Assembly: GCF_000482385.1 (NCBI RefSeq)
Contig: NZ_AXVD01000029.1
Span: forward strand, 1 to 62,915
Length of the DNA stretch: 62,915 nt
Direction: 5' to 3'
Source of the DNA: Nocardia sp. CNY236
GTDB taxonomy: Bacteria; Actinomycetota; Actinomycetes; Mycobacteriales; Mycobacteriaceae
Below are positions 26,191-35,957 of the stretch, one piece after another. The notes under the pieces are model-generated. The model did not search any database, had not been told where the DNA came from, and worked only from the letters and a program-made list of their open reading frames with translations. The position numbers and the translations under genes are program-made. How positions within the stretch are numbered: the first letter of the stretch is position 1; the number at the start of each line of letters is the position of its first letter.

Positions 26191-27735
26191 TCAGCCTAGC
26201 GAATCGACCGTTTCCGCGCCGATAGCGTCGGAGAGTTCCAGCGGCCAGGCCAACAGGGTCTTTCTGCGCCTGCCGCGTAGTTGCACCTCGTCACCGGTTT
26301 CCCACCGAGTTTGTTCCTTGTCCTCGGCGAAATACAGTGCGCTACCCGAGGCCAATGTCCGCCCAGGCCGTTCCTTGGCCAGTTCGGTGAGTCGGGATGC
26401 TTCGTTGACCGGATCACCGATCACTGTGTATTCGAAACGATTCGCCGCGCCGATGTTCCCGGCAACGGCCAATCCGGCCGACACTCCGATTCCAATGTCG
26501 AGTCCCGGAACTTCCTGCAGGATATCGCGGAGTTCGCGGGCGGCGGCCAAGGCGGCGGTGGGTGCGTCCGGGCGGTCCAGCGGCGCGCCGAAGATGGCCA
26601 GTGCCGCGTCACCGACGAACTTGTTGACGAATCCATGGTGGCGGTCGATCACTTCGACCACGATGCGGAAGAACTCGTTGAGCAGGCTCACCACTTCGGT
26701 TGGGGGTCGTTCGGCGGCGGTCGCGGTGGAGCCGACCATATCCACGAACAGGACAGCGACGAATCGGGTCTCGCCGCCGAGTTCCGTGCCATAGTCCAGC
26801 GCGCGCTGGGCCACTTCTTCGCCGACATGTTGGCCGAACAACTCTTGCAACTGACGGCGCTTGGCGGCTTCCTCCATCATTCGGTTGAAGCCGACCTGCA
26901 GCAGCCCGATTTCACTGCCGTCGAAGACCTCGACCTGGGTGTCGCGGGTGCCGGCCTGTACCCGGTCGATCGCCTGACTGAGTTGGCGCACCGGATCGGA
27001 AATGCTGGCTCCGGTGAGCATGGACAACGCGAGAGCCTGCATGATCACCACACCACACAGCAACAGAATGGAGATCGCCAGCGACTGTGCAGAGAATTTC
27101 ACGTCCGAGGAGATCTGGGTGACGCACAGCAGCACGATGGCGATGGTGGGTGCGAAGGTACCCATTCCCCAGGTCATCGCCATTCGGGTACCGACACCCG
27201 GGGTGAGCGTGTGGTCGAATGTTCCCTCGGTCAGGGCCTGCGCCGCGACGGGGCGCAGGATGCGTTCGCCCAGCATGTAGGTGAAGCCGAAGACGATGGT
27301 TGCCGCCATGCATTCGGTGACGATCACCGCGGCGGCCAGCGCGGGCGTGTCCTTGATGATCAGCATGGCCAGGACCGCGCCGCCGATCAACCACAGTGCG
27401 AGGTGCAGAATGGCCTGGCGCAGTGGAGCGTGCAGTGCGGCCATCTGTTCCGCGCGGCTGGGTGGCCCGCCGCGCATCTGCCAGCGCATCACCGGTCGGA
27501 GCATGAATACCGACGCGGTCGCGCTGAGCAAGCCGCCGGTGATGAAGACGAGTGCCGGGCCCAGCAGGCCGGTGAACCTGGCTCCAGAGGGCTCACCCTC
27601 GGGGACAGGTAGTCCGTACTGAATGAACGCCCACACCAGAACCGCGCCGAAAGCGTTTGCCAACAGCATCGAGGTCAGGTACAGCGGCCAACGCGTTCGC
27701 ATGGTCTGTTTGACCGCTTCCAAAGGCGCCGACAC
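26191..27735 (-). CDS. Membrane-bound class III adenylate cyclase
   Basis: A 514-residue cyclase (from GTG 27735) with six predicted N-terminal helices, a HAMP-like linker (DPVRQLSQAIDRVQAG), then a class III catalytic domain. It resembles the M. tuberculosis Rv1318c-1320c/Rv3645 group. Metal-binding aspartates are in VLFVDMVGSTAT and KFVGDAALAIFGAP. The purine-specifying Lys precedes FVGD, the matching Asp is in TVIGDPVNEASRL, and the transition-state Asn and Arg are in NEASR. All required residues are present, so it should be active and make cAMP. The frame is open to 27807, but that region overlaps the divergent transporter's promoter. First gene of a three-gene operon. Confidence 0.9.
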   Translation of the reverse strand: MSAPLEAVKQTMRTRWPLYLTSMLLANAFGAVLVWAFIQYGLPVPEGEPSGARFTGLLGPALVFITGGLLSATASVFMLRPVMRWQMRGGPPSRAEQMAALHAPLRQAILHLALWLIGGAVLAMLIIKDTPALAAAVIVTECMAATIVFGFTYMLGERILRPVAAQALTEGTFDHTLTPGVGTRMAMTWGMGTFAPTIAIVLLCVTQISSDVKFSAQSLAISILLLCGVVIMQALALSMLTGASISDPVRQLSQAIDRVQAGTRDTQVEVFDGSEIGLLQVGFNRMMEEAAKRRQLQELFGQHVGEEVAQRALDYGTELGGETRFVAVLFVDMVGSTATAAERPPTEVVSLLNEFFRIVVEVIDRHHGFVNKFVGDAALAIFGAPLDRPDAPTAALAAARELRDILQEVPGLDIGIGVSAGLAVAGNIGAANRFEYTVIGDPVNEASRLTELAKERPGRTLASGSALYFAEDKEQTRWETGDEVQLRGRRRKTLLAWPLELSDAIGAETVDSLG

Positions 27736-27854
27736 GAGGACCAATCTTACGTTTCCAGGACGGGGGAATGTCCGCGGTTCGGGCGCTCGGCTGTGCTGGC
27801 TGGCCACGCCGCCGATCGCGCGGCGCCGTGTCGGCGCCGGTTAGGCTCGCGGAG

Positions 27855-29159
27855 GTGAGCGACTCGAAGCCAACTGCGCAGCACACCAGCGCGCTGTCCC
27901 GGTCCGCCGCGGAGACCGTGCACCCGATCGTGCGCGTCGGGGCGGAGTGGGGGTGGCGACTGCTGGTGCTGTTCGGGCTCGCGATCGCGGTCACGACGAT
28001 CGTGCAGAAGTTCGCCTCCGTGGTCGTCCCGCTGGCCGTCGCGCTCTTGGCGGCGGCGCTGCTCGCACCGCTGGTGGACTGGATGCAGCGGCTGGGAGTG
28101 CCGCGTGCGGTGGGTGTTTTCGTCGCGCTGCTCGGTTCGTTCGGCGTGGTCGCCGCCATCATGACGTTCGTCGTCGAGCAGTTCGTCGCCGGTGTACCGC
28201 AGCTGTCGGACCGATTCACCGAGAGCATCCATCGGATCCAGGACTGGCTGATCAATGGGCGGCTGCACATGAGCAACGAGCAGATTCGCAATGCCGGCGA
28301 TGCGGTGGTGAAGGCCATCCAGTCCAATCAGGACAGTCTCACCAGCGGGGCGCTCACGACGGCAACCGTGATCGGCGAGCTGCTCACCGGCGCTTTTCTG
28401 ACCTTGTTCATCCTGATCTTCTTCCTGTACGGCGGAGATCACATCTGGGAATTCGTCACCAAGATCGTGCCTACCCAGCACCGGGAGCGCGTGCGCACCG
28501 CCGGGCAGCTCGGGTTCGGAACGCTGGTGGGCTTCGTCCGCGCGACCGTGGTCGTCGCCGCGGTGGACGCCATCGGGATCGGCGCCGGCTTGGTCGTTCT
28601 CGGGGTGCCCCTGGCACTGCCGTTGGCCTCGCTGGTGTTCATCGGCGCGTTCATTCCGATCATCGGCGCGTTTCTGGCCGGGTTTATCGCGGTGTTCATC
28701 GCCTTGGTCACCAAGGGTCTGGTCACCGCCTTGATCGTGCTCGGGGTCATCATTGCGGTGATGCAGCTGGAGGGCCATGTGCTGCAGCCGCTGCTGCTCG
28801 GACGGGCGGTGAGCATCCACCCGCTCGCGGTGGTCTTGGCGATCGCCGCGGGTGTGGTGGTCGGCGGGATCGCCGGCGGCCTGCTCGCGGTTCCGCTGGT
28901 CGCGGTGATGAACACCGCGATCCGGTCCTTGCTCGAGGGACCCGAGGAATTGTTCGAAGACCTCCAGACCGGCAGCGACCCCCGTCGGTTGTTTTCCGCG
29001 GCGGCGGACGAGCCCGATCCCGGTCGGTTCGACGTGACGACGACCTTGGTCGAGGCGGTGCATCGTCAGGCGGCCGATCGTGACGCGGTCGCAGACGGCG
29101 CGGCCGAGCGCGACTCCACCCGATCCGGCAGCGGGACCGATGGTGCGACGCGGGACTGA
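27855..29159 (+). CDS. AI-2E family transporter
   Basis: A 434-residue membrane protein of the AI-2E/PerM-like family (Rv0205-like). Start GTG 27855 is taken because GCGGAG is adjacent and the first helix follows correctly. The family blocks are VVVPLAVALLAAALLAPLVDW, LFILIFFLYGGDHIW, PLALPLASLVFIGAFIPIIGAF and LEGHVLQPLLLGRAVSIHPL. A hydrophilic C-terminal tail of about 65 residues is Asp/Ala-rich. Members export small molecules or ions; the substrate is not predictable. In M. tuberculosis the homologue also sits beside mmpL3. Confidence 0.9.
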   Translation: MSDSKPTAQHTSALSRSAAETVHPIVRVGAEWGWRLLVLFGLAIAVTTIVQKFASVVVPLAVALLAAALLAPLVDWMQRLGVPRAVGVFVALLGSFGVVAAIMTFVVEQFVAGVPQLSDRFTESIHRIQDWLINGRLHMSNEQIRNAGDAVVKAIQSNQDSLTSGALTTATVIGELLTGAFLTLFILIFFLYGGDHIWEFVTKIVPTQHRERVRTAGQLGFGTLVGFVRATVVVAAVDAIGIGAGLVVLGVPLALPLASLVFIGAFIPIIGAFLAGFIAVFIALVTKGLVTALIVLGVIIAVMQLEGHVLQPLLLGRAVSIHPLAVVLAIAAGVVVGGIAGGLLAVPLVAVMNTAIRSLLEGPEELFEDLQTGSDPRRLFSAAADEPDPGRFDVTTTLVEAVHRQAADRDAVADGAAERDSTRSGSGTDGATRD

Positions 29160-29246
29160 GCCGCCGCACGCGAGCGCGTGCTTTTCGGGGCAGAATCAGG
29201 AACTTCCCCGATGTTTCAGGGTCGCATGCTCGGTAATCTCGATCGT

Positions 29247-29939
29247 GTGAGTAGCCCTGAAACAGCGCCCCAACCCGGTGGCGTGCCGCCCGATCGAGAA
29301 CTACGGGTATCGGATGCGGAGCGCGAGCACGTCGGCCAGCTGTTGCAGCGTGCAGTCGGACTCGGACTGCTTTCGCTCGGCGAGTTCACCGAGCGGATGG
29401 ACACCGCACTGGCCGCCAGGACGCGCGCGGAAATCAACGCTGTGCTCGTCGACCTGCCCGGCGTGTGGCCGACCCACTCGACGGCTGCCGCGCCGCCGAA
29501 GGCCGTGCACCATGCTCCGGACGTCGGCACGAGTGGGTGGGCGCCCCTGGTCCCGGGCTCGAGCCCCCCGGTCTCCGGCTCCGACGCGGTGATCCGCGGA
29601 CGCTTTGCCGAGGTGCGTCGCCGCGGACCGTGGCATGTGGGGCCGACCCTGCAGCTGAACACCAGGATGTCCGCGGTCGAATTGAATTTCACCAAGGCGA
29701 TCGTGTCGACCCCTGTGGTCGAGCTCGGTATCGACGACTACTGCAGCTCGATCGCACTGATCGTGCCTGCCGAGGCGACGGTGGACCTGAATCTTCTGGA
29801 GGCGATGGGCTCCAGTGTGCACACCGCGGTGCGCGCCGGCGCGCCATCCGGGTCGTTTCACGTGGTGGTGCGTGGTCGTAGCCGGTTCGGATCGGTGACC
29901 GTCAAATATCCCCCGGCGGGGTTCTGGCGCCGCCGGTGA
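29247..29939 (+). CDS. DUF1707 / LiaF-like C-terminal domain protein
   Basis: A 230-residue soluble protein. DUF1707 is at about 15-65 (LRVSDAEREHVGQLLQRAVG, LSLGEFTERMDTALAARTRAE), followed by a Pro/Ser linker and a beta-helix-like C-terminal domain (about 125-225; TRMSAVELNFTKAIV, VELGIDDYCSSIALIVP, GSVTVKYPP) of the cell-wall-active-antibiotic-response type. There is no membrane anchor. GTG 29247 starts the protein. Such proteins are widespread in actinobacteria and their function is unknown; a stress or envelope role is a guess from the LiaF-like fold. It is convergent with mmpL3. Confidence 0.82.
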   Translation: MSSPETAPQPGGVPPDRELRVSDAEREHVGQLLQRAVGLGLLSLGEFTERMDTALAARTRAEINAVLVDLPGVWPTHSTAAAPPKAVHHAPDVGTSGWAPLVPGSSPPVSGSDAVIRGRFAEVRRRGPWHVGPTLQLNTRMSAVELNFTKAIVSTPVVELGIDDYCSSIALIVPAEATVDLNLLEAMGSSVHTAVRAGAPSGSFHVVVRGRSRFGSVTVKYPPAGFWRRR

Positions 29940-29951
29940 GTGGTGCGTCGA

Positions 29952-32849
29952 TCATTTCTGGTCACGACGGCGCAGTAGTTCGTTCACGCTGACCGTGCGT
30001 GCCTCGCCGCCATGATGGCGCCCCTTCTCGGAGGTCCCGCGCTCACGGCGAGAGGAACGGAGGCCGGCCATCCAGTCCTCGATGCTGTCGCGGCCGCTAG
30101 CCGGGCGCCCGGACTCGACAGCTTCACTGGAAGGTTCTGGTTCGGCGGCTGGTGCGGACGCTGTGGCAGGTCGAGGTGGTGGATCGATCTTGGGAATCCG
30201 CATTTCGTCCGCGCGCGTATTCTGCACGCGTGGCGCGTCAGGCGCTGGGTTCGGATGCGCAACGGGGAACGTGACCGGGGTTTCCAGCGCGGGCGGCTGC
30301 TGCGGGACTGCCACCGAGGTCGGTTCGGCCAGCGGCTCGCCGAATGGCGTTTCGGACGGCGCGGTTGGTCGAGGGCTCGTCGCCGAGACTCGGCGGGGGC
30401 GAATCGGATCATGCTGCGCAGTGCCGGCGTTCGGTGGGGGGGTCGGGGGAGTTCTGCCCGAGTCCCGGGGTGGAGCCGGCTGAGGTGGCGGCTGCGGGGC
30501 AGGGGGAACTCGATCCATCCGCTGGGTGGGCGCTTCGGCTTCGATTTCCGCGACGGTGCGCGGCTTACGCCTGCGCGGCACGGTGTTGGCGGCGGCAACC
30601 GCGGGAATCTGCATGGTGACCGGATCGGTGACCGGCGTGGTCTTGACCAGGTCCACCACCGAGTCGCCCCGGACATGGTCGTCGTCGAGAATCGGTTCGC
30701 CGAGTCCGATCTTTGCTTGGATCTTCTTCATCCAGGCCGGCGCCCACCAGCAGTCGTCGCCGAGCAGTTTCATGGTGGCCGGTACGAGCAGCATGCGCAG
30801 TACTGTCGCGTCGATGAACAGCGCGGCGATCATGCCGACGGCGATGTACTGCATCATCACCAGGTCGGAGAAGGCGAACGCGCCGGTGACGACCAACAGG
30901 ATCAGCGCGGCGGCGGTAATGATTCCGCCGGTCTGGGCGGTACCGATCCGTACGGCCTCGGTCGTACTGGCTCCCCTGCTGCGCGCTTCCACCATGCGCG
31001 ACATGAGAAAGACCTCGTAGTCGGTCGACAGACCGTAGATGATCGCGATGATCAGCACCAACACCGGCGACGTGATCGGCTGTGGGGTGAAATTCAACAG
31101 GCTCGCGCCGTGGCCGTCGATGAAGATCCAGGTGAGGATGCCGAGTGTGGACCCGAGGCCGAGCGCGCTCATCAGGGCCGCCTTGATCGGCAACACCAGG
31201 GAACCGAACGTCAGGAACATCAGCAGCGTGGTAACCAGCAGCACCAGCCCGATCATCAACGGCATCCGGCTCAGGAGCGCGTCGATACTGTCCTTCTCGA
31301 TCGCCGGTTTGCCGCCGACCAGCATGGTGACGCCATCGGCGACGGACATCGACCGCAGGTAATCGATCGTGGCGTCGGCATCGGTCGAGTCGGTCAAGGC
31401 CGCTTCGGTCTTGAAGATCGTCTTGTCGTTCGGCGCGGTACTGGGTGGATAGGTGAACGCGCCGGCCAGGCCCGGCGCCTGGCTGGCGTCCTTGATCGTC
31501 TGGCCGACCGCGAGGGTCAGGCTGGGGTCGTCGACTTGGAAGACCAATTCGATCGGATCGGCCTTTCGCAGTGGGAAGAGGCTGTCGAATTCTTCTTGTG
31601 CGAGCCGAGTCGGGTTGTCCGGCGGCAGATACTTCTCGTTGAGGCCGCCGAATTGGAGGTTCTTGACCGGGATGATCAACAGCAACAGCGCGATACACAG
31701 TGGTATCGCGATCTTGAGCGGGTGGCGCATGACCCAGCGGGTGGTCCGGCCCCAGAGCCCGGCCTCCACTTCCTCGGCCGTTTTGGTCTTACGGAATATT
31801 TTGAGGCCGAGCAGGTCGACCCGTCTACCGAGAATGCCCAGCAGGGCGGGAAGCACTGTGATCGAGGTCAGGGCCGCCAGCGAAACCGACGCGATGGCGC
31901 CATAGGCGAGCGACTTCAGGAAGCCTTGCGGGAACAGCAACAGGCCGCCGAGACTCGCGACGATCATGGTGGCGGAGAAGACCACCGTGCGGCCGGCGGT
32001 GATCACTGTTCTGCGTACCGCGGCCGCGGTGTCTTTCCCCTCGGCGAGCTCCTCGCGGAACCGGCTGACGATGAACAGCCCGTAGTCGATGGCCAAGCCC
32101 AGGCCGATCATCGAGACCACCGACGAGACGAGCGAGTGCACTTCGGTGAACTCGGTGGCGAACCGGATGATCCCCCATGCGCCGATGATCGTGAGGCCGC
32201 CGACGATCAGCGGCAACGCGGCCGCGACGATGCCGCCGAAGACGAAGAACAACAACACGCCGACCGCGGGAAGGGCGAGGATCTCCAGTCGTTTCAGATC
32301 GTCGGCCATGGTGTCGTTCAGTGTGCCGCCGAAGGCTTGTAGGCCGGCGACCTGCACATCGACGCCAGGAACATAGAAGACGTCCTTGACCTTGCGGTAG
32401 TTACGCACCATCTCGGTGTCGTTGTCGCCTCTGATGGCGACCGCGGCGAAGGCGTGCTTCTTGTCGTCGGTGCTGAAGATCTTGGCCTGCCTGAGCCCCG
32501 TTTCGGTCGGCCAGTACGCCCCGATGATCTGGATGATCTCGTTCGGATACTCGCGTGGCAGGCTGTTGAGATTCTCGATGATCTTGCGGCTGAATTCGGG
32601 ATCATCGACGGTCTTGCCGTCGGGCGCGGTGTACAACAGGATGACGTCGGAGCTGTGATCCCGATTGAACGCGGCGTCTTTGAGGTGCGCGGCGCGCGCC
32701 GATTCCGACGTTGGATCGTCCAACCCGCTGGAGCTGAGATGGTCTTCCAATCCGAGGCCGTAGCCGCCCAGAGCCAGCAGACCGGCCACCACGATGCCCA
32801 GAGTGCCGAAACGCAGCCGATAGACCAGGTCACCCCAGCGCGTGAACAC
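29952..32849 (-). CDS. mmpL3: MmpL3-type RND transporter (TMM export)
   Basis: A 965-residue RND transporter matching MmpL3, which exports trehalose monomycolate for the mycolate outer membrane. It has twelve helices in two halves with large periplasmic loops. The proton-relay Asp-Tyr pairs are present: Asp255-Tyr256 in GLAIDYGLFI and a second pair in YGLSTDYEVFLMSRM. The C-terminal cytoplasmic tail (about 240 residues from near 725) is Pro/Arg-rich and disordered, as in mycobacteria. GTG 32849 is preferred because it overlaps the upstream stop by one base (TAGTG); the frame is open further but there it reads antisense to the NYN gene. It is third in a trmB-NYN-mmpL3 operon. Confidence 0.93.
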   Translation of the reverse strand: MFTRWGDLVYRLRFGTLGIVVAGLLALGGYGLGLEDHLSSSGLDDPTSESARAAHLKDAAFNRDHSSDVILLYTAPDGKTVDDPEFSRKIIENLNSLPREYPNEIIQIIGAYWPTETGLRQAKIFSTDDKKHAFAAVAIRGDNDTEMVRNYRKVKDVFYVPGVDVQVAGLQAFGGTLNDTMADDLKRLEILALPAVGVLLFFVFGGIVAAALPLIVGGLTIIGAWGIIRFATEFTEVHSLVSSVVSMIGLGLAIDYGLFIVSRFREELAEGKDTAAAVRRTVITAGRTVVFSATMIVASLGGLLLFPQGFLKSLAYGAIASVSLAALTSITVLPALLGILGRRVDLLGLKIFRKTKTAEEVEAGLWGRTTRWVMRHPLKIAIPLCIALLLLIIPVKNLQFGGLNEKYLPPDNPTRLAQEEFDSLFPLRKADPIELVFQVDDPSLTLAVGQTIKDASQAPGLAGAFTYPPSTAPNDKTIFKTEAALTDSTDADATIDYLRSMSVADGVTMLVGGKPAIEKDSIDALLSRMPLMIGLVLLVTTLLMFLTFGSLVLPIKAALMSALGLGSTLGILTWIFIDGHGASLLNFTPQPITSPVLVLIIAIIYGLSTDYEVFLMSRMVEARSRGASTTEAVRIGTAQTGGIITAAALILLVVTGAFAFSDLVMMQYIAVGMIAALFIDATVLRMLLVPATMKLLGDDCWWAPAWMKKIQAKIGLGEPILDDDHVRGDSVVDLVKTTPVTDPVTMQIPAVAAANTVPRRRKPRTVAEIEAEAPTQRMDRVPPAPQPPPQPAPPRDSGRTPPTPPPNAGTAQHDPIRPRRVSATSPRPTAPSETPFGEPLAEPTSVAVPQQPPALETPVTFPVAHPNPAPDAPRVQNTRADEMRIPKIDPPPRPATASAPAAEPEPSSEAVESGRPASGRDSIEDWMAGLRSSRRERGTSEKGRHHGGEARTVSVNELLRRRDQK

Positions 32850-33577
32850 TAGGCGACTCCTTGGGCCTGGCGGGAGGCCAGCAGTGCCGACAAGGGCCGG
32901 AACGGCTGCAACCAGGCGCCCCCTTCGGGCAGCGAATCGAGGCTGACCCGAGGCAGTGGCTCTCGGAAGACACCGGGGATGTCTTCCAGGTCGATGAAGT
33001 CGAGCACGTCGGAGGTGACCGCCCAACTGGCGTGTTCGCGGAAGCCGAGCACTTGAACCGGCACACCGCTGCCGGCGAGCTCCTCCAGCGGCTCCCGGAA
33101 GGCCTGGCCATCGGCGGAGGCGACCATGATGCCCGCCAAGCCGGCGCCGCGGCGGCGCAGCGCGATGTGGGCGAGCATGTCGGCATCCACATCCGAATCG
33201 TCGTCGATCTTCGGCTTCGCGAAGACCGCGTATCCGACGTTGCGCAGTGCCTCCACCCACGGGCGCACGACATCCGCGGTGCCGGGGGCGATATTGGTGA
33301 ACACAGTGGCTTCGGGTTCGACGCGCTGCGCGCTGGTCGCGGACAGTTCCGCGGTTCTGGCCAGTAGCCACCGGCCCAGCGCGTCGAAGCGGGGGCGGTA
33401 GGCCGCGGTGGGCCGACCGCCGAGAATCGCGCCGAGGCCCATGTCGAGATTCGGAGCGTCCCATACCAATAGGACACGTCGCACATCGGGCGCGACGCCG
33501 ACCAAACCTTCCGGTGCGGTTTGGGGTGCGTCTGTGGCACCGTCGATCGCTCCGTGGGCAATCTCGCTGACGCTCAT
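32849..33577 (-). CDS. NYN-domain (PIN-like) protein, Rv0207c-like
   Basis: A 242-residue protein with a NYN/PIN-like nuclease domain (about 34-190). Acidic residues expected at a metal site are in VLLVWDAPNLDMGLG, IDDDSDVDADMLAH and VASADGQAFREPLEEL. The gene sits between trmB and mmpL3, overlapping trmB by 4 nt (ATGA) and mmpL3 by 1 nt, the same order as in M. tuberculosis. It is a probable RNA nuclease; whether it acts on tRNA is only suggested by the trmB linkage. Confidence 0.85.
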   Translation of the reverse strand: MSVSEIAHGAIDGATDAPQTAPEGLVGVAPDVRRVLLVWDAPNLDMGLGAILGGRPTAAYRPRFDALGRWLLARTAELSATSAQRVEPEATVFTNIAPGTADVVRPWVEALRNVGYAVFAKPKIDDDSDVDADMLAHIALRRRGAGLAGIMVASADGQAFREPLEELAGSGVPVQVLGFREHASWAVTSDVLDFIDLEDIPGVFREPLPRVSLDSLPEGGAWLQPFRPLSALLASRQAQGVA

Positions 33578-34401
33578 TGGTCGATCTTCTCCCATATGAG
33601 CTCCGTAATGGCGCTTCCGGCGCGATGCGCCTTGCCTTCGAATTTGGTCACTGGTCGTTCGAAGCCGATCGGTGCGGTCTCGTCCCGGTCGGTCTCGTCC
33701 GCGCCGGCAGCACTGCGGTCTGCCGTCTGGGGCAGTCTGGCGAGCCGCGGTTCCGACTGCCCGACACGATAGATGTGCTCGGCGTAGCCGGCATGGTCGG
33801 TGGCCACGTGCAGCACACCGCCGGGCCGTAGCCGGTCGGCGATCAGCGCGACCGTCGTGGATTGCAACAGCCGTCGCTTGTGGTGGCGCGCCTTCGGCCA
33901 CGGGTCGGGGAAGAACACCCGCACGCCGGTGAGTGATGCTGTGGCCACCATGTTCTCCAGCACGTCCACGGCGTCGCCGCGCATCAAGCGGATGTTGTCG
34001 ATCCCGTCGCGTTCGATGCGCTGCACCAGTTGAGCCAGACCGGGCCGATACACCTCGATGCCGATCAGATTCAGGTGCGGTTCGGCTTGCGCCATGGCAG
34101 CGGTCGCGGTGCCGGTGCCACAGCCGATCTCGATCACCAGGGGGGCGTCGCGGCCGAACCATCCAGTCGCATCCAGCGGCTCGTCGGCGACCTCACGGCC
34201 GATCACCGGCCACATCCGGTCCCAGGATTGCTGCTGAGTCGCGGTCAGCGCGCCCCGACGCGACCGGAAGCTGGTGACTCGTGGATGCAGGCGTGAGCCG
34301 GTCCGGTGCCGGCGCGGGTGGTCACCGGGCGCCGACGGTGTGGACGGCGGTCCGGGAACTGACTCGGCAGTAGGGTTCGCGGCGTCGTTCACAATGTCCA
34401 T
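33574..34401 (-). CDS. trmB: tRNA (guanine-N7-)-methyltransferase
   Basis: Methylates G46 in the tRNA variable loop using SAM. 275 residues; the first 45 are a disordered extension (Pro/Ser/His-rich) that is common in actinobacteria. The core shows VIEIGCGTGTATAAMAQ (SAM binding), LIGIEVYRPG, LMRGDAVDVL and the hallmark VFFPDPWPKARHHKRRL. The C-terminal TKFEGKAHRAGSAITELIWE is the usual substrate-recognition block (TKFe-xk). First gene of the mmpL3 operon; the promoter is probably in 34402-34459. Confidence 0.95.
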   Translation of the reverse strand: MDIVNDAANPTAESVPGPPSTPSAPGDHPRRHRTGSRLHPRVTSFRSRRGALTATQQQSWDRMWPVIGREVADEPLDATGWFGRDAPLVIEIGCGTGTATAAMAQAEPHLNLIGIEVYRPGLAQLVQRIERDGIDNIRLMRGDAVDVLENMVATASLTGVRVFFPDPWPKARHHKRRLLQSTTVALIADRLRPGGVLHVATDHAGYAEHIYRVGQSEPRLARLPQTADRSAAGADETDRDETAPIGFERPVTKFEGKAHRAGSAITELIWEKIDQ

Positions 34402-34459
34402 TGTCCAGCATCCGGCGATCTGCGCAGCAAGCGGTTGGCTGTGACCGCCGAGCTGGGGA

Positions 34460-35803
34460 TCAGGCAGCGCGCGCTGCGGCGACTCGGGGGGCGGTCACAG
34501 ACGTTTGGCGCAGCGGGCGCCCCAAAGCGACTCTGGCCGCGGTTGCCGCGATTTCCGCGAGCCCGCGTACCCCGGCTCGCGAGGCCACGACCGACAGCAC
34601 GGTGGTGTCGCTGACGTCGCTCATCGGTTGCCCAGCGAGCCGGTCGGCCAGCCAGTCCAGGCTGAGCGCGGTCGACAGCGGCAGAAGCGAAAAGTGTTCG
34701 CTCAGTCGATCACGCACATAGGCCACCGCGGCGCCGCCGCGGCGATACCGCGCCACATGGCCGTCGATGTTCTCCACGTGAATGATTTGATCGTGGACGG
34801 GCTGCACCACCAGCAGCGGGCACTCCGGTGTGGTATTGCCCAGCCGCAGATCGTCGAACATCGAGGCCAGGCCGGGCTCGTCGAGCACATCGGTCAGCGA
34901 GCGGCGCAGCAAGCGGTCGACATCGGTGTTGGCGAGTCCGACGATCGCGCCGATCGGGGTGGAGTTCTCCGCGCGGACCACGAAGCGGTGGCCGTTGGGC
35001 GTCAACTCGTGGTCGATCACCGAACTCAAGGCGGGATACACCTTGCGCAGGGCTGCGATGACAATCGTGGGCAGACCGGCGTATCGACCGCCGTTGAGCC
35101 GAACGAACACCTGGCGCGGGTCGCCGACGGGGGCGCCGAGCACTGCGCCGACGATATCGAGTTCCGGTGCGTAGGTGGGCGCCATCTCGACCGTCCAGGA
35201 GCTGGCCATCCCGCCGCCGGAGTAGCCCCACACCGCAACGCGGGTATCCGGCCGCAGCCCGAGCGGGGCGAAGCGCAGCGCGGCGCGGATGCCGTCGAGC
35301 GCGCGGTAGCCCGGCTCGCGCGGGGCGCCGAAGTTTCCGTGCGGACCCTCGTGGTCGGCGATACTGACCGCCCAGCCACGGCGCAGCGCGTTCGCGACCA
35401 AAGGCCACTCCAACTGGGTGATCGAGCCGAGTGCCTTCGCGCCGTAGCGCAACGCGTACGACGGTGCGCATTTTTCGGAGACCGCGTCCATCGCGCTCTG
35501 GAACGCCAGCAAGGGACGATCCTCGGCGGGGTTCGCGCCGATCGGCAGCAGCACCGTGGTGATCGCCGCCTCCGGGGCGCCGTGCAGATTGCTGCTGCGA
35601 TACAGCAACTGCCAGGCGGAGACCTGCTGGCGGACGACGCCCAGCAGCGCCACGTCGATCCTCCTGCTGCGCAGGATGGCGCCCGGCGGTTTGGCTTCGA
35701 AACCGTGCGGCGCTCGATAGAACGGATCGAGACTCGGCAGTAAGGGCTTGCGTCCCCCAGTCCAAGCGGGCGCGTCGACGATGTCGACAGCGTTCGCGGT
35801 CAT
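34460..35803 (-). CDS. Secretory-lipase-family (LIP) triacylglycerol lipase
   Basis: A 447-residue alpha/beta hydrolase of the fungal-like secretory lipase family (LIP), common in Nocardia and Rhodococcus. The nucleophile elbow is VWGYSGGGMASSW. Asp in VVQPVHDQIIHVEN and His in RDRLSEHFSLLPLS complete a plausible triad. ATG 35803 is chosen for the GAGGAGGG upstream. No signal peptide is visible in this start, unlike many family members, so it could be cytosolic or use another route. Substrates are probably medium- to long-chain acylglycerols. It is upstream of trmB on the same strand. Confidence 0.85.
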   Translation of the reverse strand: MTANAVDIVDAPAWTGGRKPLLPSLDPFYRAPHGFEAKPPGAILRSRRIDVALLGVVRQQVSAWQLLYRSSNLHGAPEAAITTVLLPIGANPAEDRPLLAFQSAMDAVSEKCAPSYALRYGAKALGSITQLEWPLVANALRRGWAVSIADHEGPHGNFGAPREPGYRALDGIRAALRFAPLGLRPDTRVAVWGYSGGGMASSWTVEMAPTYAPELDIVGAVLGAPVGDPRQVFVRLNGGRYAGLPTIVIAALRKVYPALSSVIDHELTPNGHRFVVRAENSTPIGAIVGLANTDVDRLLRRSLTDVLDEPGLASMFDDLRLGNTTPECPLLVVQPVHDQIIHVENIDGHVARYRRGGAAVAYVRDRLSEHFSLLPLSTALSLDWLADRLAGQPMSDVSDTTVLSVVASRAGVRGLAEIAATAARVALGRPLRQTSVTAPRVAAARAA

Positions 35804-35957
35804 CGCACCCTCCTCGTCATCGAGGTCGGTCGCCGTGCGCAACTTCTCGCCAAGCGCCGGTTATGGTCCCGACCACACGAAGAGGCAGGCTATGCGACCG
35901 ACCGCGCGTCTGAAAACCCCCCGACCACACCGGGGCCGTGGTACTACACTCCCCGAC

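Noticed and set aside
30012..32342. A 776-codon plus-strand frame opposite mmpL3
   Set aside because: Shadow of mmpL3; repeated His/Asp/Gln strings with no family features.
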